Shown here: positions 1 through 10,200 of the stretch, in pieces | Layout: every line of letters begins with the position of its first letter | Numbering within the stretch: position 1 is the stretch's first letter | NCBI GenBank assembly: GCA_965279705.1 | Contig: OZ257257.1 | Coordinates: 2,418,001-2,482,000, forward strand | DNA length: 64,000 nucleotides | DNA from: Stagnimonas sp965279705 | GTDB taxonomy: Bacteria > Pseudomonadota > Gammaproteobacteria > Nevskiales > Nevskiaceae | Reading direction: 5' to 3' | The notes under the pieces: model-generated | Told to the model about the DNA's origin: nothing | The model's database searches: none | Seen by the model: the letters and a program-made list of their open reading frames with translations, nothing else | Translations under genes and position numbers: made by a program

Positions 1-162
1 GCTACCGGCTGCTGACCGAACCTTGACGCGGCGCGGTCTCGGGCAGACATTTTGTGTGTTCCGGCACGCTTGTGGGGCCGAACCCGACCTTGCGGGTAGA
101 AGCTCCCCCTAGAATCCGGCGTAAAGTCAGGACCACCTGACCACCGGGTAAGGAGAAGGGGC
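1..162 (+). other. Left edge and leader of the histidine kinase gene
   Basis: One plus-strand frame is open from base 3 to a TGA at 24-26 and reads YRLLTEP; it could be the last residues of a gene entering from the left, but seven codons cannot prove it. The rest is non-coding leader. A strong Shine-Dalgarno, AAGGAG, lies about 10 bases before the ATG at 163. I see no convincing promoter hexamers. Confidence 0.4.
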
Positions 163-3100
163 ATGAACGCAAGCTCCATGTTGTCGGCATCGCCGGACGC
201 GCTGGACGCGTCTGAAGAACCCTCAAGCGAAATACTGCCTGCGGGCAGCACCGCGATAGAGTCTTTCATCGACGCCATGCCCGCCGCGGTCTGGGCCAAG
301 GATTTTCAGGGCCGCTATCTATTCGCCAACGCCGCGTACCCGCAATTTTTCGAGATCCATCCGCAGCTGACCATCGTCGGGCACTCCGACTCTGATTTCT
401 TCAGCGCCGAAGATGCCGCGGCTTTTGTTGCCAAGGACCGTCAGGTCATCGAGAGCGGCTTGTGCGAGCAGTTCTACGAGCCGGTGCATCTGGAGTCAGG
501 CATCAAGCATGTGCTGACCCTGAAGTTTCCCCTGCGGGATGTCTTGGGCGCGCCGTATGCGGCCTGCGGCATGTGTTTCGACATCAGCGATTCGGTGCAG
601 CTGCGTGAATCGCTGGAGCAGATCAACAATCATCTCACCGTGCGCAGCCAGCAGCTCTTGGCGCTGTCGCGCAGCAGGGCCATCGACGACGGCGATCTGG
701 CAGCGAGCCTGCGCCTGATCGTCTCAGCCGCCGCTGCCGGCCTCGATGTGGCGCGGGTCAGCGTGTGGCTCTGGGACGAGTCTCGTGAATCGCTGGTGTG
801 CTGCCATTCGCACGATGCGCGTATCGGTCACGCCCAGAACGACAGCACCCGAATCCGCCGCAGCGATTTCCCCGATTACTTTGCGGCACTCGATACCCAG
901 CGCAGCATCGACGCCGACGATGCACAGCACGACCCGCGCACCGCCGAACTGGACAAGGCTTATCTGCAGGCCGAGGGCATCAGCTCGATGCTCGACACAC
1001 CGATCCGTCTGGCAGGACAAACCGCCGGCGTGCTGTGCTGCGAACACACCGGCCGGCGCCGCAGCTGGAGCGAGCAGGAAGAAAGCTTCGCCGCCGCACT
1101 GGCCGACAGTATCGGCCGCACGCTGGTGGCCCAGCACCGCCAGCAGGCCGATGCCGCATTGCGTGATCTCAATCACCAGCTCGAAGCGCGGGTCGCGTTT
1201 GAGACCCGCGAAGCACGCCGTGCCGAAACCGAGGCACGCAATGCCCGCCAGCAGCTCAAGGACATCACCGACCACATGCCGGGCACGGTGTACCAGATGC
1301 TCTGGCAAGGCCCGGGACAGTTCCGTTTCTTCTACATCAGCGAAGGCATCGTGCGGCTCACGGGCGTAAAGGCCGAAACCTTCATCAAGCAACCCGATCA
1401 GGCGCTGCTCATGGTCTACCACGAGGATCTGGCAGGGCTGATCGCTGCCATCGATGCCGCCGCCCTGCTGCCCGGCCAGCCGATCGACCACAGCTTTCGG
1501 GTGAGCAACCCGCAAACCGGCAAGCTGCACTGGATTCAAAGCCAATCCCGCGGTGTCGAGCTGCCGGAAGGCGGCGTGCTGTTCAATGGTTCGTTCACCG
1601 ACATCACTGCCCGCAAGCAGCTGGAGAATGCCGTCGCCGAGAACGAGCGCCTGCTCAAGGCAGCAATGGCCGCCTCGCAGGACGGCATCTGGGAATGGAA
1701 TCTGATCACCGACGATGTGTACTTCTCGGACAACTGGTTTCGTCAGCTGGGGTATGCACCGGGCCAAATGCCGATGCGGCTCGATACCTTCACCCAGCTG
1801 CTGCATCCCGACGATGCGCAAGCCGCCTTCACCGCGGTGGCCACGACCGTTGAATACGTGCGGGATATCGGCTATTCCGCCGAGTTCCGGCTGCGCCGCA
1901 GCGACGGCAGGTGGCAATGGATGCTGGGTCGCGGCAACGTCAGCGAACGTGCACCGGACGGCCGCGCACTGCGGCTGACGGGCACCAACGTCGATATCGA
2001 TGATCGCAAGCTGCTGGAAGAATCCCTGGCTGTCGCCACGCGCACGGCGCAGGAGGCCTCCAAGGCGAAAGGTGATTTCCTGGCCAACATGAGCCACGAA
2101 ATCCGCACGCCGATGAACGCGGTGATCGGCTTGGCCCATTTGCTCGCTGGCACCCCGCTCGATGCGGTGCAAAGCGACTACCTCAACAAGCTGCGCGGTG
2201 CCTCGCACACGCTGCTGGCGCTCATCAACGACGTATTGGATCTCTCCAAGATCGAAGCCGGCAAGCTGCTGATCGAACACGCGCCCTTCAACCTGCTGAC
2301 CGCGCTCGATCAGTTGCAGTTGCTGGTGGGTTCGCAAGCCGCTGCAAAGGGCTTGAGCGTGCGTGCCGAGTGCGAACCGGGAATGCCCGAGTTGCTGCTG
2401 GGGGATGCGCTGCGGCTGGGCCAGGTGTTGCTCAACCTGACCGGCAACGCGGTGAAGTTCACCGAGCAGGGCAGCGTCACGGTGCAGGTCACCCGGCTGG
2501 CCTCGGCCAGCGAAGAAGCGCATCTGCGCTTTGCCGTCTGCGATACCGGTATCGGCATCGATGCTTCCCGCGTGGCCGCGTTGTTCCAGCCGTTCGAGCA
2601 GGCCGATGCCTCCACCAGCCGTCGCTACGGTGGCACGGGCTTGGGCCTGGCCATCTGCCGTCAGCTGGTCTCGCTGATGGGCGGCACGATGGGGGTCGAA
2701 TCGACTCTGGGCGTCGGCAGTACGTTCTGGTTCACCGCCCGCTTCGGCCTGGCCGATGCCAGTACCTGGAAGCCGGCGATTCCGGTCGAGGTGCGGGACA
2801 CCACGCCGCTCCGCGGCCTGCGAGTGCTGGTGGCAGAGGATAACGACATCAACCTGGAAATCCTCACCGAGCTGCTGTCCCGCGTGGGCGTCGAAGTGCA
2901 GGCTGCCCGTGACGGCGGCGAAGCGGTGCAGGCCTGCGCCAAAGGCTGGCCCCAGCTCGTATTGATGGACATGCAGATGCCGGATATCGATGGCCTGGCC
3001 GCCACCGTGATGCTGCGGCAGGACGCCCGCTTTGCCGCGCTGCCGATCATCGCGCTCACCGCCAATGCCATGAGCGAAGACCGCGATCGCTGCCTGGCCG

Positions 3101-3180
3101 CCGGTATGAACGACCATCTGCCCAAACCCATCGACGTCGATGATCTCTACGCCATGCTGGAGTACTGGCGGCCGAAATAA
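163..3180 (+). CDS. Hybrid sensor histidine kinase (PAS-GAF-PAS-PAS-HisKA-HATPase-REC)
   Basis: Predicted 1005-residue signalling kinase that senses through several domains and phosphorylates its own receiver. In order: PAS at about 25-145, GAF at about 170-315, a short charged helix, PAS at about 360-480, PAS at about 490-615, HisKA with the H-box SHEIRTPMN (phospho-acceptor H645), HATPase with N-box, DTGIGID and GGTGLGL, and a C-terminal receiver with the acidic pair EDN, phospho-acceptor D936 in MDMQMP and the LPKP lysine loop. No signal peptide or membrane segment is apparent, so it should be cytoplasmic. The start follows AAGGAG. No response-regulator gene with an output domain is adjacent, so the receiver may pass phosphate to an unlinked Hpt protein (inference). 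The ligand is unknown. Confidence 0.93.
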   Translation: MNASSMLSASPDALDASEEPSSEILPAGSTAIESFIDAMPAAVWAKDFQGRYLFANAAYPQFFEIHPQLTIVGHSDSDFFSAEDAAAFVAKDRQVIESGLCEQFYEPVHLESGIKHVLTLKFPLRDVLGAPYAACGMCFDISDSVQLRESLEQINNHLTVRSQQLLALSRSRAIDDGDLAASLRLIVSAAAAGLDVARVSVWLWDESRESLVCCHSHDARIGHAQNDSTRIRRSDFPDYFAALDTQRSIDADDAQHDPRTAELDKAYLQAEGISSMLDTPIRLAGQTAGVLCCEHTGRRRSWSEQEESFAAALADSIGRTLVAQHRQQADAALRDLNHQLEARVAFETREARRAETEARNARQQLKDITDHMPGTVYQMLWQGPGQFRFFYISEGIVRLTGVKAETFIKQPDQALLMVYHEDLAGLIAAIDAAALLPGQPIDHSFRVSNPQTGKLHWIQSQSRGVELPEGGVLFNGSFTDITARKQLENAVAENERLLKAAMAASQDGIWEWNLITDDVYFSDNWFRQLGYAPGQMPMRLDTFTQLLHPDDAQAAFTAVATTVEYVRDIGYSAEFRLRRSDGRWQWMLGRGNVSERAPDGRALRLTGTNVDIDDRKLLEESLAVATRTAQEASKAKGDFLANMSHEIRTPMNAVIGLAHLLAGTPLDAVQSDYLNKLRGASHTLLALINDVLDLSKIEAGKLLIEHAPFNLLTALDQLQLLVGSQAAAKGLSVRAECEPGMPELLLGDALRLGQVLLNLTGNAVKFTEQGSVTVQVTRLASASEEAHLRFAVCDTGIGIDASRVAALFQPFEQADASTSRRYGGTGLGLAICRQLVSLMGGTMGVESTLGVGSTFWFTARFGLADASTWKPAIPVEVRDTTPLRGLRVLVAEDNDINLEILTELLSRVGVEVQAARDGGEAVQACAKGWPQLVLMDMQMPDIDGLAATVMLRQDARFAALPIIALTANAMSEDRDRCLAAGMNDHLPKPIDVDDLYAMLEYWRPK

Positions 3181-3230
3181 ATCAGCAGCTGGTCTTCAAT
3201 AAAGCGTCGGTCGGCGGTTAAGGTGTGTTC

Positions 3231-4961
3231 ATGGAAGCCATCAACACACTCATCCTCGCCATCGGGCTCTTGGGCGCGCTCGGCATCGTGGCGACGATCG
3301 CAGCACCGCGGCTGGGCGTGCCTATCCTGTTGATCTTCCTGGTGGTCGGCATGCTTGCCGGCGAAGACGGCCCCGGCAACATCCACTTCAGCAATTTCTG
3401 GATCGCCAATCTGGCGGGCTCGATGGCCTTGGCCGTGATCCTGTTCGACGGCGGCATGAAAACCGACGTCGAGGATTTTCGTGTCGGGCTCTTGCCAGCA
3501 GGCCTTTTGGCCACGGTGGGTGTGCTGGTCACGGCGGGGATCGTCGCCGTCGTCGCGCGCTGGCTGTTGAACCTGGACTGGGTCATCGCGCTGCTGCTGG
3601 GTGCGGTGGTCAGCTCCACCGATGCCGCCGCCGTGTTCGGTACGCTGCACTCGCAACGTGTCGGCCTCAACCATCGCCTGAAAGCCGTGCTTGAAATCGA
3701 GTCGGGCGCCAATGACCCGATGGCGATTCTGCTGACGGTGGGCTTGATCGAGTTCATCCGCTCCCAGGGCACCTACACCAGCGGCATGGCCGCCGAGTTT
3801 TTCCTGCTGCAACTGGGCGGTGGCGCGCTCATTGGCTGGGGCGGTGGCTGGTTGCTGGCGCAGGTGCTGAACCGCCTGCGGCTGCCGGAACCGCTGGTGC
3901 CCCTGCTGGCCTTCTTCGGCGCCTTCCTAATTTTTGGTCTGGCCGCCAGCATCGAGGCCAGCGGCTTTCTCGCGGCTTACCTCGCTGGCCTGACGCTGGC
4001 CAAGCACCGCCCCACGGGTATGCGATCGGTGCTGCGCTTTCACGACGGTATTGCCTGGATGTCGCAGGTGGGTTTGTTCCTCATCCTCGGCTTGCTGGCC
4101 ACACCGCACGAACTGCCGGCGCTGTTTTGGCCGGCCTTGGCGCTCTCCGCCGTGCTGATTCTGGTGGCGCGACCGTTGGCGGTATTCCTGTGTCTTGCCC
4201 CCTTGCGCTTCCCCTGGCGAGAACAGGTTTTCATCGCCTGGGTCGGTTTGCGGGGCGGCGTGCCGATTGTGCTGGCGACCTACCCGCTGTTGGCAGGCAC
4301 GCCGAACGCGCGGGTGATTTTCGACGTCGCCTTTTTTCTGGTGCTGGTGTCGCTGCTGCTGCAAGGCAGTACTGTCAGCTTGGCCGCCAAGCGCCTGGGC
4401 CTGCTCACGCCCTCGCTGCGCACGCGGCTGTCGCGCAACGAGTTCGATCTGCCTGGCCAAAGCGGCTGGGAGATCGTCACCTACCGCATTGCCAAGGGCA
4501 CCCAGCCGGTAGGGCGCAGCGTCAAGCAGCTGGGTCTGGCCGATGTTTCGCGCGTGGTCTGCGTGATCCGCATGGGCAAGCTCCTGCCCTACAGCGACTG
4601 GGGCAAGCTGACAGCGGGCGACCGGCTGGCCATGCTGGCCAAGCCCGAGCAGATCGAGGCGCTCGATGCGCTGTTCGAGCGGCCTCGCGGCATTGATCTG
4701 AAAGCCCTCGACGACTATCTGGGCGTATTCCATCTCGCCGCCTCTGCCTCAACCGCTGAGGTGCTGACGGCCTACGGTGCGCCGGTGCCGGCCAATGCGG
4801 TGAGCGAAACACTGGCGCAAACCCTGCGCCGACACCTGCCGCAGCCGGTGGAGGGCGACCGCGTGCGTCTGGTTGGGGTGGAGCTGACTGTGCGAAAGCT
4901 CGTCGGCGGCAAGATTGCCGAGGTGGGCCTGCGCCTGCCTAAGCGTGCAGAAACCGACTGA
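3231..4961 (+). CDS. cvrA: Potassium/proton antiporter, CvrA/NhaP2 type
   Basis: Inner-membrane CPA1-family cation/proton antiporter. About 12-13 hydrophobic segments fill residues 5-390, including the conserved acidic stretches SSTDAAAVF and ESGANDPMA that form the ion site in this family. A soluble tail follows, with a TrkA-C-like nucleotide-binding region and a C-terminal CorC/HlyC-like domain, the arrangement of E. coli CvrA (NhaP2). The length of 576 residues is close to that family's usual size. I chose the ATG at 3231, which has AAGG about 7 bases upstream; a GTG at 3225 would add two residues. In relatives the role is K+ extrusion and cell-volume control at low osmolarity. The gene stands alone between the kinase and the S9 peptidase. 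Confidence 0.88.
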   Translation: MEAINTLILAIGLLGALGIVATIAAPRLGVPILLIFLVVGMLAGEDGPGNIHFSNFWIANLAGSMALAVILFDGGMKTDVEDFRVGLLPAGLLATVGVLVTAGIVAVVARWLLNLDWVIALLLGAVVSSTDAAAVFGTLHSQRVGLNHRLKAVLEIESGANDPMAILLTVGLIEFIRSQGTYTSGMAAEFFLLQLGGGALIGWGGGWLLAQVLNRLRLPEPLVPLLAFFGAFLIFGLAASIEASGFLAAYLAGLTLAKHRPTGMRSVLRFHDGIAWMSQVGLFLILGLLATPHELPALFWPALALSAVLILVARPLAVFLCLAPLRFPWREQVFIAWVGLRGGVPIVLATYPLLAGTPNARVIFDVAFFLVLVSLLLQGSTVSLAAKRLGLLTPSLRTRLSRNEFDLPGQSGWEIVTYRIAKGTQPVGRSVKQLGLADVSRVVCVIRMGKLLPYSDWGKLTAGDRLAMLAKPEQIEALDALFERPRGIDLKALDDYLGVFHLAASASTAEVLTAYGAPVPANAVSETLAQTLRRHLPQPVEGDRVRLVGVELTVRKLVGGKIAEVGLRLPKRAETD

Positions 4962-5032
4962 CAGCCCGGCGCACATGGGTTAGCGTGCCGTATTGGCACC
5001 AACCCGGGTGCCGCAACGACAGGATCTTCTAC

Positions 5033-7174
5033 ATGCTCCGTTCACCGCTGGCCCGCTGGGCTTTTGCGTTGATGTTTGCCACCAGTGCCACGCTCGCTAC
5101 AGCGGCAGAAACCACCGGCACCACCAGCCGCCGCCCCATCACGGCGCAAGACCTCTGGGCGGTGAAACGACTGGGCGCGCCGGTGCTCGCGCCGGACGGC
5201 AAGCGCGCGGTGATGAGCGTGCAGGAGTGGTCGATTGAAAAGAACAAGCCGACTGCCAGCCTCTGGCTGACCGACCTCACCAGCAGCAAGACGAAACGCC
5301 TCACCAACGGCAACAGTAGCGATGGCGCCCCGGCCTGGAACGACGACGGCACGCGCATCGCCTTCGTCAGCAAGCGCGGTGAAGACGAAGCCGTTGCGCT
5401 CTACGTGATCGACGCCGATGGCGGCGAGGCAGAGGAGCTGGTCGAACTGCCCTACGGCGTCGGCAATCCGCAGTGGCTGCCCGAGAAGCAGGGCATCGTG
5501 TTCGCCACACAGGTGATCCCCGAACTGGCGGGCAAACTGGAAAAAGCCGACCTGGCGGCGATGAAGAAGGAAGCCAAGCGCCGCAAGGACTCGAAGATGA
5601 CGGCGTATGCCACCGAGTACCGCCAGTACCGCTACTTCGACAAGAACCTCACCGACAAGCTCGCCAACCGGCTGGTCCGCATCGACCTCGCCAGCAAGGC
5701 GCTGACCGATCTCACGCCCGGCTTCGACCGCCTGTTCAGCGCCAGCGGCGAAGTGCGCTACGAGATCGCACCCAATGGCAAGCAGATCGCCCTATCGCTC
5801 AACACCACGCCGCCGCCGTTCGCCGAACAGCCCAACAGCGACATCTACCTGCTGCCGACCGATGGCAGCGGCACTTTGAAAAACCTCACCCCCGACAATA
5901 TCCGCAGTGACGAGGCACCGCGGTTTGCGCCGGATGGCCAGTCGCTGGTGTTCCTGCGCCAGGTATTGCCGACGAGTGCTGGCGAGTTGCGGCGTCTGTG
6001 GCGGCACAGCTTGAGCGATGGCCGCAACACGCCGCTGACGGCGGACATCGACCTGAGCATCGAGGATGTCGCGTTCTCTGCCGATGGCCGCACGCTGTGG
6101 ATGCAGGCCGAGGACAAGGGCGAGGTGCCGGTGTTCAAGATGCGCGCCGATGGCGCGGGCTTCACCAAAGTGTTCGGCGAGGGCAGCAGTACCGGGCTCG
6201 ATACCGCACGCGGGCAAGTGGTGTTCTTGAACGAGAACAACAACCGTGCCGCCGAGCTGTTCGTGCTCGACACCCGCAGCGGCAAGGCACGCCAGCTCAC
6301 CCACTTCAACGATGCGTTGTTCGCCAGCCTCGATCTCGGCACGGTCGAGTCGCACACCTTCAAGGGTGCCGCGGGCGACGACGTGCAGCTCTGGCTCACC
6401 TATCCGCCCGGCTACGACCCGGCCAAGAAATATCCGCTGGTGCAGCTGCTGCACGGCGGGCCGCAGACGATGGTGCGCGACAGCTTCGGCTATCGCTGGA
6501 ACCACCATGTCTTTGCCAGCCCCGGCTACATCATCGGCTGGGTGAACCGCCACGGCTCAACCGGCTTCGGCGAGGCTTTTGCGCGCAGCATGAACGGCGC
6601 CTGGGGCGACAAGCCGATGGAGGACATCCTCAAGGCCAACGCCTATCTTTTCGACAAGGTGCCCGCCATCGACCGCAGTAACGTCGCCGCCGCCGGGGCG
6701 AGCTACGGCGGCTATCTGGCCACCTGGATGCTGGGCCACACCGATGCCTTCAAGACCCTAGTGAACCATGCGGGCGTGAGCGATTTCATCGGCCAGTACG
6801 GGGCCGACATCACCACCTACGGCTTCAACACCGAGGTATTGGGCGGTGTGCCCTGGGAAGACCTGGAGGCGATGCAGCGCAACAACCCCATCGTCTATGC
6901 CAAGAACTTCAAGACACCGATGCTGATCCTGCACGGCGAGCAGGACTATCGCGTGCCCTATGGGCAGGCCACGGCGCTCTACGGCATCTTGCAATCCATG
7001 CGCGTGCCCTCACGACTGGTGATCTTCCCGAACGAGAACCACTGGATCCTCAGCCCGCAGAACTCGATCTACTGGAACTACGAGGTGCAGAGCTGGCTGG
7101 CGCGTTACATCGGCGGTAAGCCGATGGACAAACCCAGTTTCGACGCGCCTGAAAAAGCCGAAGAAAAGAAATAG
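5033..7174 (+). CDS. Secreted S9-family (prolyl oligopeptidase-like) peptidase
   Basis: Predicted exported serine peptidase of 713 residues. The ATG at 5033 begins a clean signal peptide (positive RSPLAR, hydrophobic core, cleavage near ATAAE); the frame is open 48 bases further upstream but that would spoil the signal. Residues about 35-430 contain TolB/WD-like beta-propeller repeats (W-DDGTRIAFVS-type motifs) and residues about 450-690 the alpha/beta-hydrolase domain with HGGP, nucleophile S557 in GASYGG, D638 in EQDYRVP and H670 in NENHWI. The C-terminus is Lys/Glu rich. The family (S9C, dipeptidyl or acylaminoacyl peptidases) cuts short oligopeptides in the periplasm. It appears monocistronic. 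Confidence 0.93.
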   Translation: MLRSPLARWAFALMFATSATLATAAETTGTTSRRPITAQDLWAVKRLGAPVLAPDGKRAVMSVQEWSIEKNKPTASLWLTDLTSSKTKRLTNGNSSDGAPAWNDDGTRIAFVSKRGEDEAVALYVIDADGGEAEELVELPYGVGNPQWLPEKQGIVFATQVIPELAGKLEKADLAAMKKEAKRRKDSKMTAYATEYRQYRYFDKNLTDKLANRLVRIDLASKALTDLTPGFDRLFSASGEVRYEIAPNGKQIALSLNTTPPPFAEQPNSDIYLLPTDGSGTLKNLTPDNIRSDEAPRFAPDGQSLVFLRQVLPTSAGELRRLWRHSLSDGRNTPLTADIDLSIEDVAFSADGRTLWMQAEDKGEVPVFKMRADGAGFTKVFGEGSSTGLDTARGQVVFLNENNNRAAELFVLDTRSGKARQLTHFNDALFASLDLGTVESHTFKGAAGDDVQLWLTYPPGYDPAKKYPLVQLLHGGPQTMVRDSFGYRWNHHVFASPGYIIGWVNRHGSTGFGEAFARSMNGAWGDKPMEDILKANAYLFDKVPAIDRSNVAAAGASYGGYLATWMLGHTDAFKTLVNHAGVSDFIGQYGADITTYGFNTEVLGGVPWEDLEAMQRNNPIVYAKNFKTPMLILHGEQDYRVPYGQATALYGILQSMRVPSRLVIFPNENHWILSPQNSIYWNYEVQSWLARYIGGKPMDKPSFDAPEKAEEKK

Positions 7175-7251
7175 CCGACAGCATTCGCCATCGGTGCAGT
7201 TGTTGCGTGGTGTAGCTTGCCGCGCTCGGTTACAAAACTTAAAAAGAATCC

Positions 7252-10200
7252 ATGTCCATCCACGCCGCCATTCACCACGTCACCGACTACCGCTACGAAA
7301 AGCCGGTGACGATGGGGCCACAGCTCATCCGTCTGCGGCCCGCGCCACATTCGCGCACGGCCGTGCTCAGCTATGCGCTGAAGATCGAACCGGCCAAGCA
7401 CTTCCTCAACTGGCAGCAGGATGCCTTCGGCAACTGGCTGGCGCGCGTGGTGTTTCCGGAGCCGATCACCGAGTTCAAGGTGACGGTCGATTGCGTCGCC
7501 GACATGGCGGTCTACAACCCCTTCGATTTCTTCGTGGAGGAATACGCCGAGAACTATCCGTTCACCTACCAGGGTGAGCTGGTCGAAGACCTGAAGCCCT
7601 ATCTGCGCAAAGAGGCCGGCGGCAAGAAGTTTGCCGCCCTGCTCGCCGCCCTGCCGCGCGACAGGCAGCGCATGGTCGATTTCCTGGTCGCGCTCAATGC
7701 GCGCCTGCAAAACGATGTGGCCTACACCATCCGCATGGAACCCGGCGTGCAGACGCCGGAAGAAACACTGACCAAGGCCAGCGGCAGCTGCCGCGATTCC
7801 GGTTGGCTCTTGGTGCAGCTGTTGCGGCACTTAGGCTATGCGGCGCGCTTTGTCAGCGGCTATCTCATCCAGCTCACACCGGACCAGAAATCACTCGACG
7901 GCCCCAGCGGCACCGAGGTGGATTTCACCGACCTGCACGCTTGGTGCGAGGTCTATCTGCCGGGTGCCGGCTGGGTCGGGCTCGACCCCACTTCCGGCCT
8001 GTTCTGCGGTGAAGGCCATATCCCGCTCTGCGCCACGCCGGAGCCCTCCAGTGCGGCGCCCGTCAGTGGCGGCTTCACCTACGCGCGCGGCGAAAAAGAC
8101 CCGCCGATGGAGATCGCCTTCGGCCATGAGATGAAGGTGTCGCGCCTGCGCGAGACCCCGCGTATCACCAAGCCTTACACCGAAGAACAATGGGCGGCGA
8201 TCCAGAAGCTCGGCGATGCCGTCGATGCGCGGCTGGTAGCCGGCGACGTGCGCCTGACGATGGGTGGCGAACCGACCTTCATCTCGATCGACGACTTCCA
8301 GGCTGCCGAGTGGAACACCGCCGCGGTTGGCCCCACCAAGCAGAAGCTCGCCAACGACCTGCTGCTGCGCCTGCGCAAGGAGTTCGCCCCTGGCGCGCTG
8401 CTGACGCATGGCCAGGGCAAGTGGTATCCCGGCGAGCAGCTTCCACGCTGGGCCTACGCCATGTACTGGCGCAAGGACATGGAACCGATCCTGCGCGCCG
8501 GCGTGATCGAGTCCACCGTGCCCGCCTACGACAAGCCGGCACCGCACACCGATACCGGCCGCGTCCATGCGGAGCGCGTGAAGAGTGCGGGCCTACTGAT
8601 CCGAGGTATCGCAGCGCGCTTGAAGATCAACCCGGACAATGCCCTGCCCGCTTACGAAGACGCCTTTTACTATCTGCACCGCGAACGCCAGCTGCCGCCC
8701 AATGTCTCGACGCTGGACTCGAAGCTGAAGGACGAAGAAGAGCGGGCAAGACTGGCACAGGTGTTCGAACGCGGGCTGGATGTGCCGCGCGGCTACGTGA
8801 TGCCGGTGCAGCGCTGGCAGAGCAAGGCCTGGATCAGTGAAAAATGGAAGCCGCGCACCGGCCGCCTGCAACTGATGCCGGGCGATTCTCCCGTGGGCTT
8901 TCGCCTGCCGCTGGAATCGCTGCCGCACGTCCCTGCGGAGAGCTATCCCTACCTGCACGAGGCAGACCCGTTCGCCATCCGCAACGCGCTGCCGCGTCGC
9001 TTCAACCAGCCGTTCTTGCAGCTGCCCAAGGTCGAGCAGGATCAACGCCGCAGCAAGCAGCGCCTGCTCACCGACGAGTTGCTGGCGGCTAACAGCGGCA
9101 AGTCCTACCTGGATGGCACGGTGCGCACCGCCATGACGGTGGAGCCGCGCGGCGATCACCTCTACGTGTTCATGCCGCCCACGGCCGACGCCGACGATTA
9201 TCTGGAGCTGATCGCCGTAGTTGAAGACACCGCGGCCGAACTGCGGGTGCCGGTGCGCATCGAGGGCTATCCGCCGCCGAACGACCCGCGTCTGGAAGTG
9301 CTCAAGATCACCCCCGACCCCGGTGTGATCGAAGTCAACGTGCAGCCTGCGGCTTCATGGAAAGAGCTGAACCATATCGTCAGCACCGTTTACGAACAGG
9401 CGCGGCTCACGCGCCTGACCAGCGAGAAGTTTCTGGTTGATGGCCGCAGCGTCGGTTCCGGTGGCGGCGCGCACATCGTGGTCGGTGGCGCAACGGCTGA
9501 GGACTCGCCCTTCCTGCGCCGGCCGGACATGCTCGGCTCGCTGGTGCGCTTCTGGCAGAACCATCCCTCGCTGAGCTATTTCTTCAGCGGCCTGTTCATC
9601 GGACCCACCTCGCAGCACCCGCGTGTGGACGAAGCGCGCGATGCGAACCTGTACGAGCTTGAAATCGCACTCGCACAGCTACCCAAGCGCGGTAGTGCTG
9701 ACGTACCTCTTTGGGTGGTCGATCGCATCCTGCGGCATCTGCTGACGGACCTCACCGGCAACACGCACCGCAGCGAGATCTGCATCGACAAGCTCTATTC
9801 GCCCGACAGCGCGACGGGCCGCCTCGGGCTGGTCGAGTTCCGCGGCTTCGAAATGCCGCCGCATGCGCGCATGAGCCTCGCCCAACAACTCTTGTTGCGT
9901 GCACTGATCGCCAAGTTCTGGGAGACACCCTACGAGGGCGAACTGGTGCGCTGGGGCACGACGCTGCACGACCGTTTCCTGCTGCCACACTATCTGTGGA
10001 AGGACCTCACCAGCGTGCTCGATGAGCTGCGTCGCGCGGGTTTTGCCTTCGACGATGCTTGGTTTGCACCGCACTTCGAGTTTCGTTTTCCCGCCCACGG
10101 CACCATGCGGTTTGGCGAGGTGGAAATCGAGCTGCGTCACGCACTCGAATGCTGGAACACCCTGGGCGAAGAACCCGGCGGCGGCGGCACGGCGCGCTAT

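Noticed and set aside
724..3117. Long open frame antisense to the histidine kinase
   Set aside because: It lies opposite clearly conserved kinase domains and its composition (Gly/Gln/Arg/His rich) is that of a shadow frame in GC-rich DNA.
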